Below, in pieces: positions 8,753 to 17,149 of a DNA stretch of 64,000 bases. This stretch comes from Limosilactobacillus reuteri (GTDB lineage: Bacteria > Bacillota > Bacilli > Lactobacillales > Lactobacillaceae). Below the pieces are notes generated by a model. That model saw only the letters and a list, made by a program, of their open reading frames with translations, was not told where the DNA came from and searched no databases. Numbering within the stretch: position 1 is the first letter of the stretch; every line of letters begins with the position of its first letter. The translations under genes and the position numbers were made by a program. The stretch covers positions 1,043,501 to 1,107,500 of the forward strand of contig NZ_CP139478.1 of the NCBI RefSeq assembly GCF_034259105.1, given 5' to 3'.

Positions 8753-10032
8753 CCTAAATTTCAAGAATAAGTTAGCCACTGGACTCAAATAAATAATACT
8801 GACCAATTGATTATTGGTTGATGGAGCTGTGATATCTCTTGGTAGAAGGCCTTACGATAGATATCCATTGACGAATGTCCATTAAACATAGCTCGTGGAT
8901 AGTGATTCATCCAATCATTAGTCGCTATGATCTGAGCACTACTATAGTTATTTATAGCTTCACCTTTGGTAATCTCCTTGCGGAGAAACCGGTTATTGAT
9001 CTCATTGGATCCACGTTCCCAAGGGGAATACGGATCAGCATAGAAAACATGATCGTGAACTTGTGTTAACTCACTAAATTCTGAACCGTTGTCAGAGGTT
9101 ATTGTCTTAAAGATGCGATAGTAAGCATCTGTGCCCATTTTCTGGCGTAAATTTATAAAGAACTGATTTACTGCATGCGCAGTTTTACCAGCAATTTTAC
9201 TCGTGATATTAACTCGTGAAAGGCGATCAGTCATTACTAGTACAACACTGTCATTACCGTTTTTCTGTCCCTGAACTGTATCTAGTTCCCAATGGCCAAT
9301 TTCGGACCGTTGGTCCGCAGTTTGAGGTCGTTGAGCAATATTAGGCCCTAAGCACCTTTTAGCTTGCGGATGAGTTCGATGATGCTTACGTTTAGGTTTT
9401 TCAAAGAGGTCTAAATTGGACGTACGAAGCACACCCTCATTAATCCATTGATATAAAGTTACAACCGACTTTGGGATCAGGGTGCCATCATTCATTAAAT
9501 CTCGAGCCTTATAAATAACCGCTTGTGGGGAGTAATGGTGGTCGTCAAACTCACCAAGCATTAGCTGATCAGCTAATCGTAAAAATTGCTTTGAAGAATA
9601 ATATAAGCGACGACGACCAGAATGGCGGTGATGTTCAAGATATGTGGCCTGACCAGCTTCATAACTATAGATGTAGTAAGAATATTCGTAAATCTTACCA
9701 TTAGATTTTTGACAACGAAGTTGGCGGACCGTACCACGGTTGAGCTCGTTATTAATTGTTTGATGATTAACTCCTAATTGGCGACCAATTGCGCGATTGG
9801 AAAGTCCTTGCGACTTTAAAGTCGCAATCATCACACGTTCTTCTTTAGTAAGATGAGCATTCTTTTTATGAGTAGTCAATAAACTAGTAGACATGGTATC
9901 ATTTAAGTGCGTCATTTGACGGACATCCTTTCATATAGGTTTGGTTCACTTAATATGATACCTGATGTCACGCCGAATGGCGTTTTTTATTTACCACCAA
10001 CTGGGTGGCTAACTTCATTCTATAATCCACCA
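8753..10032 (-). mobile_element. IS-A copy 1 (IS30-like insertion sequence, 1280 bp)
   Basis: Ends are CCTAAATTTCAAG on the left and TATAATCCACCA on the right, with imperfect ~27-bp terminal inverted repeats sharing GTTAGCCAC. The boundaries are fixed by comparison of five copies in the window, all 1280 bp. The target duplication GAGTTTCCTAAA (12 bp) is present at 8741-8752 and 10033-10044. It splits a TVP38-like gene. Confidence 0.95.
8785..9915 (-). CDS. IS30-family transposase (IS-A copy 1)
   Basis: 376-aa IS30-type transposase. An N-terminal helix-turn-helix (about residues 22-58, LSNRAIGRQLGVNHQTINNEL) is followed by the DDE catalytic core: D212 in HWELDTVQG, D275 in TSDNGSEF and E305 in WERGSNEINNRFLR. 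This copy has Cys at residue 68, where three of the other copies have Arg and copy 5 also has Arg after a changed residue 67. No frameshift or stop is present, so it should be active. Confidence 0.95.
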   Translation of the reverse strand: MTHLNDTMSTSLLTTHKKNAHLTKEERVMIATLKSQGLSNRAIGRQLGVNHQTINNELNRGTVRQLRCQKSNGKIYEYSYYIYSYEAGQATYLEHHRHSGRRRLYYSSKQFLRLADQLMLGEFDDHHYSPQAVIYKARDLMNDGTLIPKSVVTLYQWINEGVLRTSNLDLFEKPKRKHHRTHPQAKRCLGPNIAQRPQTADQRSEIGHWELDTVQGQKNGNDSVVLVMTDRLSRVNITSKIAGKTAHAVNQFFINLRQKMGTDAYYRIFKTITSDNGSEFSELTQVHDHVFYADPYSPWERGSNEINNRFLRKEITKGEAINNYSSAQIIATNDWMNHYPRAMFNGHSSMDIYRKAFYQEISQLHQPIINWSVLFI

Positions 10033-10354
10033 GAGTTTCCTAAAATGTTTCCAACCCAATTAATCAGAAAACCAACAATTGGTCCATAACATAACCCAGC
10101 AAAGATACAAACAACGGAATTAGACATTCCTGGAATCGCATTTAGGATACCGATTAAAGCTATAAGAAGAAAGATATCGGTAAAACCATGACTTCTGATC
10201 ATATGGAGAAGCTTAGCCTTATTATGGGCATTAAAGTCTAGTAGTAAGTCAATTTCTGGCTTATATGTTCGATAAATGAAGTAGAGAACGATGACAGCGA
10301 GGATAATTGCGCCAACGATCAGCCACGTTTTATTTAATTTACGCTCTTTCATAA

Positions 10355-11605
10355 TTATTGTTCCTCCTTTGGTAGCGTAAACCCAGCCTTCTTAAAAAGG
10401 GAGGTAAGAGAATGTCGTAAAAGTGGATCATGAGCGTAAAGATAAGTTCCATATACACCACGCTTGAATAAAACGTTTAAAGAATTCATAATCATTCTTT
10501 TTTCTAAACTCTTAATTTCAGCTGGATCAGTTAGGTCAGCACGTTTTTTGAATGCTTCAACATCTGTATAACGATCTAAATTAACTTGAAGTTGGTTTGT
10601 TTGAGGCGTTTGGCTAATCGGCGGACCGATAATAATGCCGGTGTAATTTAAGTCAAATCCTTGGCAAGTGTAGATTGAGCCAACTTCATTAATGGTCTGA
10701 GGTAGTTCTGCCCAGGGAGTAACTGTATAGTTATATTGATCCCACGGCATTTTAAATCTGCCTTCCTCAATGTAGTGTTTACCACCATCGAGCGTTGACG
10801 GATATCCAGACGTTGAAAGGATGCGGGAAAGTCCTACTTCTTTATTACGTTGGACAATTGCTTTCCTCATTTCCTCGGCATCACTGTAAATACGAAAATC
10901 ATAATGATCACGGGCGGATGCTGGTAGCGCGGTTAATTTATAGTTAGTAAATTCATTAAACCACTTAACTAAGTCATCGCTCGCATTCATGCGAAACATG
11001 TGGGTCAAATGATAATCTTTATGGGGATATTGGTTCGTAATTGCCTGAAGTCGTTCAGGGGTCCAGAGACTTTTCATCCGTAAGACTTGGTATTGATCAA
11101 AGACAATTATGACAATTTTAGCGCGTTTAATAATCTCGACAAGCTGATTATCATGGTAAAAATTATTATAATGATCAGGCTTGGATAATAGAAGATGAGC
11201 TTCATCGATAACAGCAACATCAATGGTTTGGTGTTGCTTATCTAATTGATTAATTAATGAGGTTGGCCGAGCGAAGTCCTTTTTATATAACTCTTTTATT
11301 GGCCCGGCAATCTCTTTATAGACTTTCAGAATTTCCGGATGGTTAACAAGAAAATAATTATTAGTATGATAAAGAACGGAATTTTGTTGTGTCCGCGCTT
11401 CTTTTTGAATGCGGACGAATAATTGTGATAAGATTACGCTTTTTCCGGTACCCGCATCCCCGTAGACTGTATATATTGCAGGATGATTTTGTGTTAGATG
11501 GTGTTTAGTAAATGAAATAATGTCATTGACGAGTTGTTCTTGCTCTGTCGTTAATTTTTTAAATGGTGAAATTTTGTTAGTTGCAGCGTTGTCTATATTT
11601 TTCAT
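10355..11605 (-). CDS. DUF2075-type P-loop ATPase (schlafen/helicase-like)
   Basis: 416-aa cytoplasmic protein with a superfamily-1-like nucleotide-binding core. Walker A is GDAGTGKSV (residues 49-57), Walker B is VAVIDEAHLLL (DEAH at 134-137), and a further motif VIIVFDQYQVLR follows. The C-terminal half contains VGSIYTCQGFDLNYTGIIIGP, which matches motif VI-like sequence in DUF2075 proteins. The family includes stand-alone forms and forms fused to nuclease domains in defence systems; no nuclease domain is seen here. It was the first gene of a two-gene unit with the now interrupted TVP38-like gene. Function is unknown beyond ATPase/helicase-like activity. Confidence 0.8.
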   Translation of the reverse strand: MKNIDNAATNKISPFKKLTTEQEQLVNDIISFTKHHLTQNHPAIYTVYGDAGTGKSVILSQLFVRIQKEARTQQNSVLYHTNNYFLVNHPEILKVYKEIAGPIKELYKKDFARPTSLINQLDKQHQTIDVAVIDEAHLLLSKPDHYNNFYHDNQLVEIIKRAKIVIIVFDQYQVLRMKSLWTPERLQAITNQYPHKDYHLTHMFRMNASDDLVKWFNEFTNYKLTALPASARDHYDFRIYSDAEEMRKAIVQRNKEVGLSRILSTSGYPSTLDGGKHYIEEGRFKMPWDQYNYTVTPWAELPQTINEVGSIYTCQGFDLNYTGIIIGPPISQTPQTNQLQVNLDRYTDVEAFKKRADLTDPAEIKSLEKRMIMNSLNVLFKRGVYGTYLYAHDPLLRHSLTSLFKKAGFTLPKEEQ

Positions 11606-11772
11606 AACTATTTCCTTTTTAACGAATTACTCTATTTAATGGTATCGAAATGCATGAATTTCGTCAATTTGAACTTGAGAGTAATTTACTCAATGCTTTA
11701 GAAAGTGTTAGAATAATAAGAGCAATAAGTATTACTAATTATTAAATGTAAAATCAAGAAGGAGTGGAATAG

Positions 11773-13548
11773 ATGAATCTGCATCCTGATTACCTCTTAA
11801 ATGAAGTTAATGAACCAAGCGATATTAAGGACATGTCACTTGACGAATTAAAACAATTAGCAACAGAAATGCGTCAACTTGTTCTTGAACGCGACGCAAA
11901 AATCGGTGGACACGTGGGCCCTAACTTTGGCGTAATGGAGCTAACGATTGCTTTTCACTATGTCTTTGATTCGCCCCACGATAAAGTTATTTGGGATGTT
12001 TCACACCAGAGTTATGCCCATAAAATGCTGACAGGCCGGAAATTAGGCTTTCTTGATCCTGATCATTATGAAGATATTACTGGATTTACGTCACCAGAAG
12101 AAAGCGCTCATGACTTTTTTGAAATCGGCCATACTTCAACATCAATCGCACTTGCAGTGGGGATGGCTCAAGCGCGTGATTTAGTGAAGCCGCAATCACA
12201 TAATAACGTTATGGCAGTAATTGGGGATGGGTCCTTAAGTGGCGGATTAGCTTTTGAAGGATTAAACAATGCTGCTAAGCTTAATTCTAACTTGATTATT
12301 CTCGTTAATGATAATCAAATGTCAATTGATGAGAACCAGGGTGGTTTATACAAAGGACTAAAAGAACTCCGGGATACTAACGGTGAATCTCCCAATAATA
12401 TTTTTAAGTTTATGGGTCTCGATTACAAATACGTTGCAGACGGCAATGACTTGCAGACGATGATCGACACTTTTAAGAAAATCAAGGATATTGACCATCC
12501 AATCGTCCTTCATGTTAACACCTTAAAAGGGAAAGGGTATGAACCTGCTGTTGAAGAAAAGATGAAGTATCATTGGCGCACTCCATTTGACCTAAAGACT
12601 GGTGAAGATAAGGTTAAGGCAAGTGGAGAATCATATAGCGATGCTGTCCTTGCTGAATTGGATAAGCAAATTGCAGCGGATAAGCCAGTTGTTGCTATTA
12701 ATGCTGGAATTCCTGGTGCGTTTGATCTTGGCAAGTTTAAGGCTAAGCACCCGGATCGTTATTATGATGTTGGGATCGCTGAACAAGATTCAATTACGAC
12801 TGCTGTTGCAATGGCGCAAGCAGGTGCACGCCCTGTTGTATTTCAAAATAGTACTTTCCTTCAACGAGCATATGATCAATTGATTCATGATATGGCATTA
12901 AATGATGCTCCGGTTGTAATGATTGTGCGAGGCGGGTCAATTTCAGAAAGTTCTGCTACTCATCAAGGAACATTCGATATTTCAATGATTAGTGATTTGC
13001 CAAACATTGAATATTTAGCACCAACAAACGTCGAAGAAATGATTTCGATGTTACGGTGGGCAATCAATCAAACTGATGAACCAGTAGTAATTCGGCAACC
13101 AGAAAAGCCCCTTCTTCACGGGACACCAACACAAGATGACTACAGTACGATCAAGTATGATATTGCTCATCGCGGAAGTGAAGTTGCAATTATGGCTGTT
13201 GGTGACTTCTGGGAACTTGGTGAAAGGGTAAGGAAGGAACTTCAAGATAAGCTTAACATTGATGCTACATTGATCAATCCAAAGTCTGTAACTGGAATCG
13301 ATTCAGATGTCCTTCACCACCTAGCAGAAAATCATGATGTAGTTGTTACACTAGAGGATGGGGTCCTTAGTGGAGGTTTCGGGGAAACCATTGCTCGTTA
13401 CTATGGACCAAAGGGAATGAAGGTTTTGAACTTTGGAGCACCGCGTGAATTTGCGGATAATGTTCCTACCGAAGTCCTCTATGAATGGTATCACTTAACC
13501 CCTAAACAAATTGTGGATGATATTGAGCAGGTTATCCATTCATTATAA
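11773..13548 (+). CDS. dxs: 1-deoxy-D-xylulose-5-phosphate synthase (DXS)-like enzyme
   Basis: 591-aa transketolase-type thiamine-diphosphate enzyme, slightly shorter than the usual ~620 aa. DXS condenses pyruvate and glyceraldehyde 3-phosphate. The N-terminal domain has the ThDP/Mg2+ motif GDGSLSGGLAFEGLNN (from about residue 152). The central domain has the catalytic Glu in YYDVGIAEQDS (~337), and the C-terminal domain starts near GSEVAIMAVG. Ribosome-binding site AAGGAG lies 7 bp before ATG. No other MEP-pathway gene is in the window, and the thiamine genes at 55.8-58 kb are salvage type. It stands alone with its own terminator. DXP could feed thiazole or pyridoxal synthesis, or the enzyme could have a changed substrate. 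Confidence 0.85.
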   Translation: MNLHPDYLLNEVNEPSDIKDMSLDELKQLATEMRQLVLERDAKIGGHVGPNFGVMELTIAFHYVFDSPHDKVIWDVSHQSYAHKMLTGRKLGFLDPDHYEDITGFTSPEESAHDFFEIGHTSTSIALAVGMAQARDLVKPQSHNNVMAVIGDGSLSGGLAFEGLNNAAKLNSNLIILVNDNQMSIDENQGGLYKGLKELRDTNGESPNNIFKFMGLDYKYVADGNDLQTMIDTFKKIKDIDHPIVLHVNTLKGKGYEPAVEEKMKYHWRTPFDLKTGEDKVKASGESYSDAVLAELDKQIAADKPVVAINAGIPGAFDLGKFKAKHPDRYYDVGIAEQDSITTAVAMAQAGARPVVFQNSTFLQRAYDQLIHDMALNDAPVVMIVRGGSISESSATHQGTFDISMISDLPNIEYLAPTNVEEMISMLRWAINQTDEPVVIRQPEKPLLHGTPTQDDYSTIKYDIAHRGSEVAIMAVGDFWELGERVRKELQDKLNIDATLINPKSVTGIDSDVLHHLAENHDVVVTLEDGVLSGGFGETIARYYGPKGMKVLNFGAPREFADNVPTEVLYEWYHLTPKQIVDDIEQVIHSL

Positions 13549-13556
13549 GTTAACAA

Positions 13557-13601
13557 AGCTGTCATCGCAGGTAAGGATTACTTGTAGGTGATAGTTTTTT
13601 T
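13557..13601 (+). terminator. Terminator after dxs
   Basis: Stem CTGTCATC..GGTAA / TTACTTGTAGGTGATAG with several G-U pairs, then seven T. IS-B copy 1 starts 5 bp downstream. Confidence 0.7.
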
Positions 13602-13605
13602 GATT

Positions 13606-14681
13606 CGTCGTTTGTAAAATTAAGTTAGAAAAAGTAAAAAGCCATTTGTGATAGACTTTTGAATATCCCTAATCAAAAGAAAGGCAATCACAAATGACCT
13701 ATAAACATCTTACCACACGTGAATTAACTCTCATAGCTGATTTTTGGTATCAAGGTACTAAAGCTTATCGGGCTGCTAAATTACTTCAGCGTAGTCAAGA
13801 AACCATCTATCGTGTTTATCGTTTCCTCAACGACGGTAAAACCATCGACCAATATCTTCAGACTTATCAGCGACATAAGCGTCGTTGTGGTCGGAAGCAG
13901 ACCCAACTGCCAACTATCGAAGTTAACTATATCCATGCGCAAATCAAGGCAGGTTGGACTCCTGATACTATTATTGGTCGTCATGAACACCCAATTAGCT
14001 GCAGTATGCGCACCCTTTATCGCATGTTTGCCCGCAATCAGTATGGCTTTTCCGTTAAACAGCTACCGATGAAAGGAAAACGCCATCCCAATGGCTATGT
14101 GGAACATCGTGGTAAAGCTGGCCAATTAGGACGCAGTATCTATCAACGATATCGTGATTTTCCGCATTACCAACATGAATTTGGGCACTTTGAAGCTGAT
14201 ACAGTTCAAGGTAAAGCTCACCGCGGAGCGGTAATGACGCTAGTAGAGCGACAATCCAAAGTAATGATTGTCCTTAATATTCATCATAAAACAGACGAAG
14301 CAGTGAATTGCCAGCTTGATCAATGGCTCGCTAAACTGCCACGTCACTTTGTTAAATCAATTACTTTTGATAACGGGAAAGAATTTGCTGGATGGCGAGA
14401 AATAGCCAATAAGTATGATCTTCACACCTATTTTGCGGAAGTCGGTGCTCCCAATCAACGAGGGCTAAACGAAAATAATAACGGCCTCTTGCGTCGTGAT
14501 GGTCTTAGTAAAAAGCTAGATTTTCGCGATTTGCCAGACGAACTAGTCACTCAGCTAATGCATCGTCGCAACAATATCCCACGAAAATCTCTTAATTATC
14601 GTACACCATTAGAAGTATTCTTGAGTCATGTCACAGAAGAACAACTTTCACCTTTTTTCTAATTTAAATTGACATTTCAGG
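13606..14681 (+). mobile_element. IS-B copy 1 (IS30-like insertion sequence, 1076 bp)
   Basis: Ends CGTCGTTTGTAAAATTAAG and CAATTTAAATTGACATTTCAGG; imperfect inverted repeats share TTAGAAAAA. Target duplication is ATT (13603-13605 and 14682-14684). Boundaries agree with the other two copies (29732-32100 after removal of IS-A, and 46035-47110), all 1076 bp. Confidence 0.92.
13694..14662 (+). CDS. IS30-family transposase (IS-B copy 1)
   Basis: 322-aa IS30-type transposase, only distantly similar to the IS-A protein. The N-terminal helix-turn-helix lies at about residues 8-48 (TRELTLIADFWYQGTKAYRA). Catalytic residues are D169 in HFEADTVQG, D226 in TFDNGKEF and E260 in RGLNENNNGLLRR. It resembles ISLpl1-type transposases of lactobacilli. 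The frame is intact. Confidence 0.94.
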   Translation: MTYKHLTTRELTLIADFWYQGTKAYRAAKLLQRSQETIYRVYRFLNDGKTIDQYLQTYQRHKRRCGRKQTQLPTIEVNYIHAQIKAGWTPDTIIGRHEHPISCSMRTLYRMFARNQYGFSVKQLPMKGKRHPNGYVEHRGKAGQLGRSIYQRYRDFPHYQHEFGHFEADTVQGKAHRGAVMTLVERQSKVMIVLNIHHKTDEAVNCQLDQWLAKLPRHFVKSITFDNGKEFAGWREIANKYDLHTYFAEVGAPNQRGLNENNNGLLRRDGLSKKLDFRDLPDELVTQLMHRRNNIPRKSLNYRTPLEVFLSHVTEEQLSPFF

Positions 14682-14694
14682 ATTTAAAAAATGC

Positions 14695-15974
14695 CCTAAA
14701 TTTCAAGAATAAGTTAGCCACTGGACTCAAATAAATAATACTGACCAATTGATTATTGGTTGATGGAGCTGTGATATCTCTTGGTAGAAGGCCTTACGAT
14801 AGATATCCATTGACGAATGTCCATTAAACATAGCTCGTGGATAGTGATTCATCCAATCATTAGTCGCTATGATCTGAGCACTACTATAGTTATTTATAGC
14901 TTCACCTTTGGTAATCTCCTTGCGGAGAAACCGGTTATTGATCTCATTGGATCCACGTTCCCAAGGGGAATACGGATCAGCATAGAAAACATGATCGTGA
15001 ACTTGTGTTAACTCACTAAATTCTGAACCGTTGTCAGAGGTTATTGTCTTAAAGATGCGATAGTAAGCATCTGTGCCCATTTTCTGGCGTAAATTTATAA
15101 AGAACTGATTTACTGCATGCGCAGTTTTACCAGCAATTTTACTCGTGATATTAACTCGTGAAAGGCGATCAGTCATTACTAGTACAACACTGTCATTACC
15201 GTTTTTCTGTCCCTGAACTGTATCTAGTTCCCAATGGCCAATTTCGGACCGTTGGTCCGCAGTTTGAGGTCGTTGAGCAATATTAGGCCCTAAGCACCTT
15301 TTAGCTTGCGGATGAGTTCGATGATGCTTACGTTTAGGTTTTTCAAAGAGGTCTAAATTGGACGTACGAAGCACACCCTCATTAATCCATTGATATAAAG
15401 TTACAACCGACTTTGGGATCAGGGTGCCATCATTCATTAAATCTCGAGCCTTATAAATAACCGCTTGTGGGGAGTAATGGTGGTCGTCAAACTCACCAAG
15501 CATTAGCTGATCAGCTAATCGTAAAAATTGCTTTGAAGAATAATATAAGCGACGACGACCAGAATGGCGGTGATGTTCAAGATATGTGGCCTGACCAGCT
15601 TCATAACTATAGATGTAGTAAGAATATTCGTAAATCTTACCATTAGATTTTTGACGACGAAGTTGGCGGACCGTACCACGGTTGAGCTCGTTATTAATTG
15701 TTTGATGATTAACTCCTAATTGGCGACCAATTGCGCGATTGGAAAGTCCTTGCGACTTTAAAGTCGCAATCATCACACGTTCTTCTTTAGTAAGATGAGC
15801 ATTCTTTTTATGAGTAGTCAATAAACTAGTAGACATGGTATCATTTAAGTGCGTCATTTGACGGACATCCTTTCATATAGGTTTGGTTCACTTAATATGA
15901 TACCTGATGTCACGCCGAATGGCGTTTTTTATTTACCACCAACTGGGTGGCTAACTTCATTCTATAATCCACCA
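14695..15974 (-). mobile_element. IS-A copy 2
   Basis: Complete 1280-bp copy with a 12-bp target duplication TTTAAAAAATGC at 14683-14694 and 15975-15986. It inserted just 13 bp from the end of IS-B copy 1, so the two elements form a back-to-back cluster between dxs and the LPQTG gene. Confidence 0.95.
14727..15857 (-). CDS. IS30-family transposase (IS-A copy 2)
   Basis: Intact 376-aa transposase with the same helix-turn-helix and DDE residues as copy 1. It carries Arg at residue 68 and is identical in protein sequence to copy 4. Confidence 0.95.
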   Translation of the reverse strand: MTHLNDTMSTSLLTTHKKNAHLTKEERVMIATLKSQGLSNRAIGRQLGVNHQTINNELNRGTVRQLRRQKSNGKIYEYSYYIYSYEAGQATYLEHHRHSGRRRLYYSSKQFLRLADQLMLGEFDDHHYSPQAVIYKARDLMNDGTLIPKSVVTLYQWINEGVLRTSNLDLFEKPKRKHHRTHPQAKRCLGPNIAQRPQTADQRSEIGHWELDTVQGQKNGNDSVVLVMTDRLSRVNITSKIAGKTAHAVNQFFINLRQKMGTDAYYRIFKTITSDNGSEFSELTQVHDHVFYADPYSPWERGSNEINNRFLRKEITKGEAINNYSSAQIIATNDWMNHYPRAMFNGHSSMDIYRKAFYQEISQLHQPIINWSVLFI

Positions 15975-16044
15975 TTTAAAAAATGCGAATTGCTTCTTTT
16001 TACGTATATATATTAAAGAGTATATAAAAGAGGAGCAAAATAAT

Positions 16045-16863
16045 ATGAACCATTTAAACCACTTTCATGTATTGCAAAACACTTGCTTAGTAGGCTTAAC
16101 GATAGCGTCAACGATCCTTTCGCTATCGTTAAATACTCCACCAGTTCTAGCTGTATCCCAAGAGCCAATTACGCAGCCCGTATCTAACGCAAATAATCAG
16201 AAAGAACGTGTCCAGATCAAACGTGTAATTTATTTTCATCTCTTAAATGAAGTTAAAAAAGTGGAACAAATGTCTTATGCTCACCGTGAAGTAACGAATA
16301 ATCCCACCCAAAAGGCAATATGGATAATTGAACCTTTTGAAGAAGTTGATATTCCTGATCAACCTGGTTTTAAACCATCAATGGATAAGATTCCGACTGT
16401 TACAGAAATAGAGGATTTACCACAATTAAAAAGTACAGTAAATGTTTATTATCAGCCCCTCAATAAAGATGAAGTGACAAAAAAGGACAGCAAAGAGAAT
16501 ACGTTGGCAGAAAAGAAGGCGGTGGAAAAAGCAACAGAGAATAAAAAAGAGGAAAAGAAAGATTCGCAGGATAATTACCCCGTGGAAGAAGATCTGGGGG
16601 ATGATAGTCAGGTCACGGGAAATTATGGGGAGGTAAATAATACAAGAAAGCAGCAAAATTTGCACCAACGGGTAACGGGCATTAATAATCGACTAAATCG
16701 TTCACATCGGAATTCGCGTAAAAACGATAACTCTGACCAGCAAATACTTCCACAAACGGGAAATGAGACCGATAATTTAACGACTTTTCTTGGTTTGGGG
16801 ATAACGATAATGGTCGCGGGGATGAGTCTTTTTTCGTTAAAGAAGGCGCACAAAAAGAAATAA
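16045..16863 (+). CDS. LPQTG-anchored surface protein with one Mub-like repeat
   Basis: 272-aa secreted cell-wall protein. An N-terminal signal peptide (hydrophobic stretch CLVGLTIASTILSLSL, cleavage near VLAVSQ) is followed by a single region of ~85 residues (about 55-140). Its pattern, VQIKRVIYFHLLNEV...W.IEPFEEVDIPDQPGFKPSM...STVNVYYQ, resembles one mucus-binding (Mub/MucBP) repeat. A charged Lys/Glu-rich linker leads to the sortase motif LPQTG at residues 235-239, a hydrophobic helix and the tail KKAHKKK. Large Mub proteins have many repeats; one repeat is unusual and suggests a decayed or minimal adhesin. AGGAG precedes the ATG. IS-A copy 2 ends only 70 bp upstream and may have separated the gene from earlier upstream sequence. 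Confidence 0.82.
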   Translation: MNHLNHFHVLQNTCLVGLTIASTILSLSLNTPPVLAVSQEPITQPVSNANNQKERVQIKRVIYFHLLNEVKKVEQMSYAHREVTNNPTQKAIWIIEPFEEVDIPDQPGFKPSMDKIPTVTEIEDLPQLKSTVNVYYQPLNKDEVTKKDSKENTLAEKKAVEKATENKKEEKKDSQDNYPVEEDLGDDSQVTGNYGEVNNTRKQQNLHQRVTGINNRLNRSHRNSRKNDNSDQQILPQTGNETDNLTTFLGLGITIMVAGMSLFSLKKAHKKK

Positions 16864-16887
16864 AACAAAAAAACTTGATAAAAGGAC

Positions 16888-16916
16888 TTGCATTTTTAAT
16901 TTTCTAATAGTATTCT
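16888..16916 (+). promoter_or_regulatory. Promoter of the leader peptide/permease unit
   Basis: TTGCAT (16888-16893), 17-bp spacer, TATTCT (16911-16916). Transcription would start near 16923 and cover the leader ORF and attenuator. Confidence 0.5.
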
Positions 16917-16950
16917 AATGTTATTGAAAAACGAAATGGAGGAAACTAAA

Positions 16951-17028
16951 ATGCAAATTTACAATAAATCGATTATTCATTACCTAACCTCCACCTCAAC
17001 CACAACAACAATTACCGTGGTTGAGTAA
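16951..17028 (+). CDS. Threonine-rich leader peptide (25 aa)
   Basis: Short ORF preceded by GGAGG 8 bp upstream of ATG. Residues 13-22 read TSTSTTTTIT, giving seven Thr codons (four ACC, three ACA) in ten, then VVE and a TAA stop. The pattern resembles the thrL leader of enterobacteria. The Thr codons overlap the 5' arm of hairpin 1:2 (16995-17003), and the last codons plus stop overlap segment 2 (17017-17025). Ribosome position on this ORF would therefore decide which downstream hairpin forms. It directly precedes an APC amino-acid permease. Confidence 0.85.
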   Translation: MQIYNKSIIHYLTSTSTTTTITVVE

Positions 17029-17131
17029 TTTTAATATCTCTTAAATCTGTTAGCAATAGCTATTCAAGATGTCTCAACCACTTATCAAAAATTGACAAGG
17101 GTTGGCTAGGGACATTTTGGGTAGCTTTTTT
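16995..17131 (+). promoter_or_regulatory. Ribosome-mediated transcription attenuator (1:2, 2:3, 3:4 hairpins)
   Basis: Segment 1 CTCAACCAC (16995-17003) pairs perfectly with segment 2 GTGGTTGAG (17017-17025). Segment 3 (17073-17081) repeats segment 1 exactly and can also pair with segment 2 as an antiterminator. The terminator 3:4 pairs 17059-17073 with 17111-17125 (15 bp, three G-U) and continues with TCAACC/GGTTGG inside; T6 follows at 17126-17131. A ribosome stalled on Thr codons masks segment 1, lets 2:3 form and blocks the terminator. A ribosome reaching the stop masks segment 2 and allows termination. Pairings are read directly from the sequence; Thr-responsive control is inferred. Confidence 0.85.
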
Positions 17132-17149
17132 ATTTAAAGTGAGGTTAGA

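Larger units (their letters stand above)
8368..10352 (-). pseudogene. TVP38/TMEM64 (DedA-like, VTT domain) gene interrupted by IS-A copy 1
   Basis: Two open frames flank an IS: the N-terminal 106 codons (10352 to 10033, MKERKLNKTWLIVGAII...) and the C-terminal 124 codons (8739 to 8368). Removing the 1280-bp IS and one 12-bp target duplication joins them in the same frame as one protein of about 230 aa, the normal length for the family. Hydrophobic segments and the VTT-type motifs IPGMSNSVVCIFAGLCYGP and IPVIPSVLVNYAGA are visible. The protein would be an integral membrane protein of unknown transport or lipid-scramblase role. An AGGAGG site lies before 10352, and the gene starts 2 bp after the DUF2075 gene, so both formed an operon. 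The insertion is clean and reversible in principle. Confidence 0.88.

Noticed and set aside
16426..16868. Two minus-strand ORFs opposite the LPQTG gene
   Set aside because: They are reverse-strand shadows without ribosome-binding sites or family patterns.
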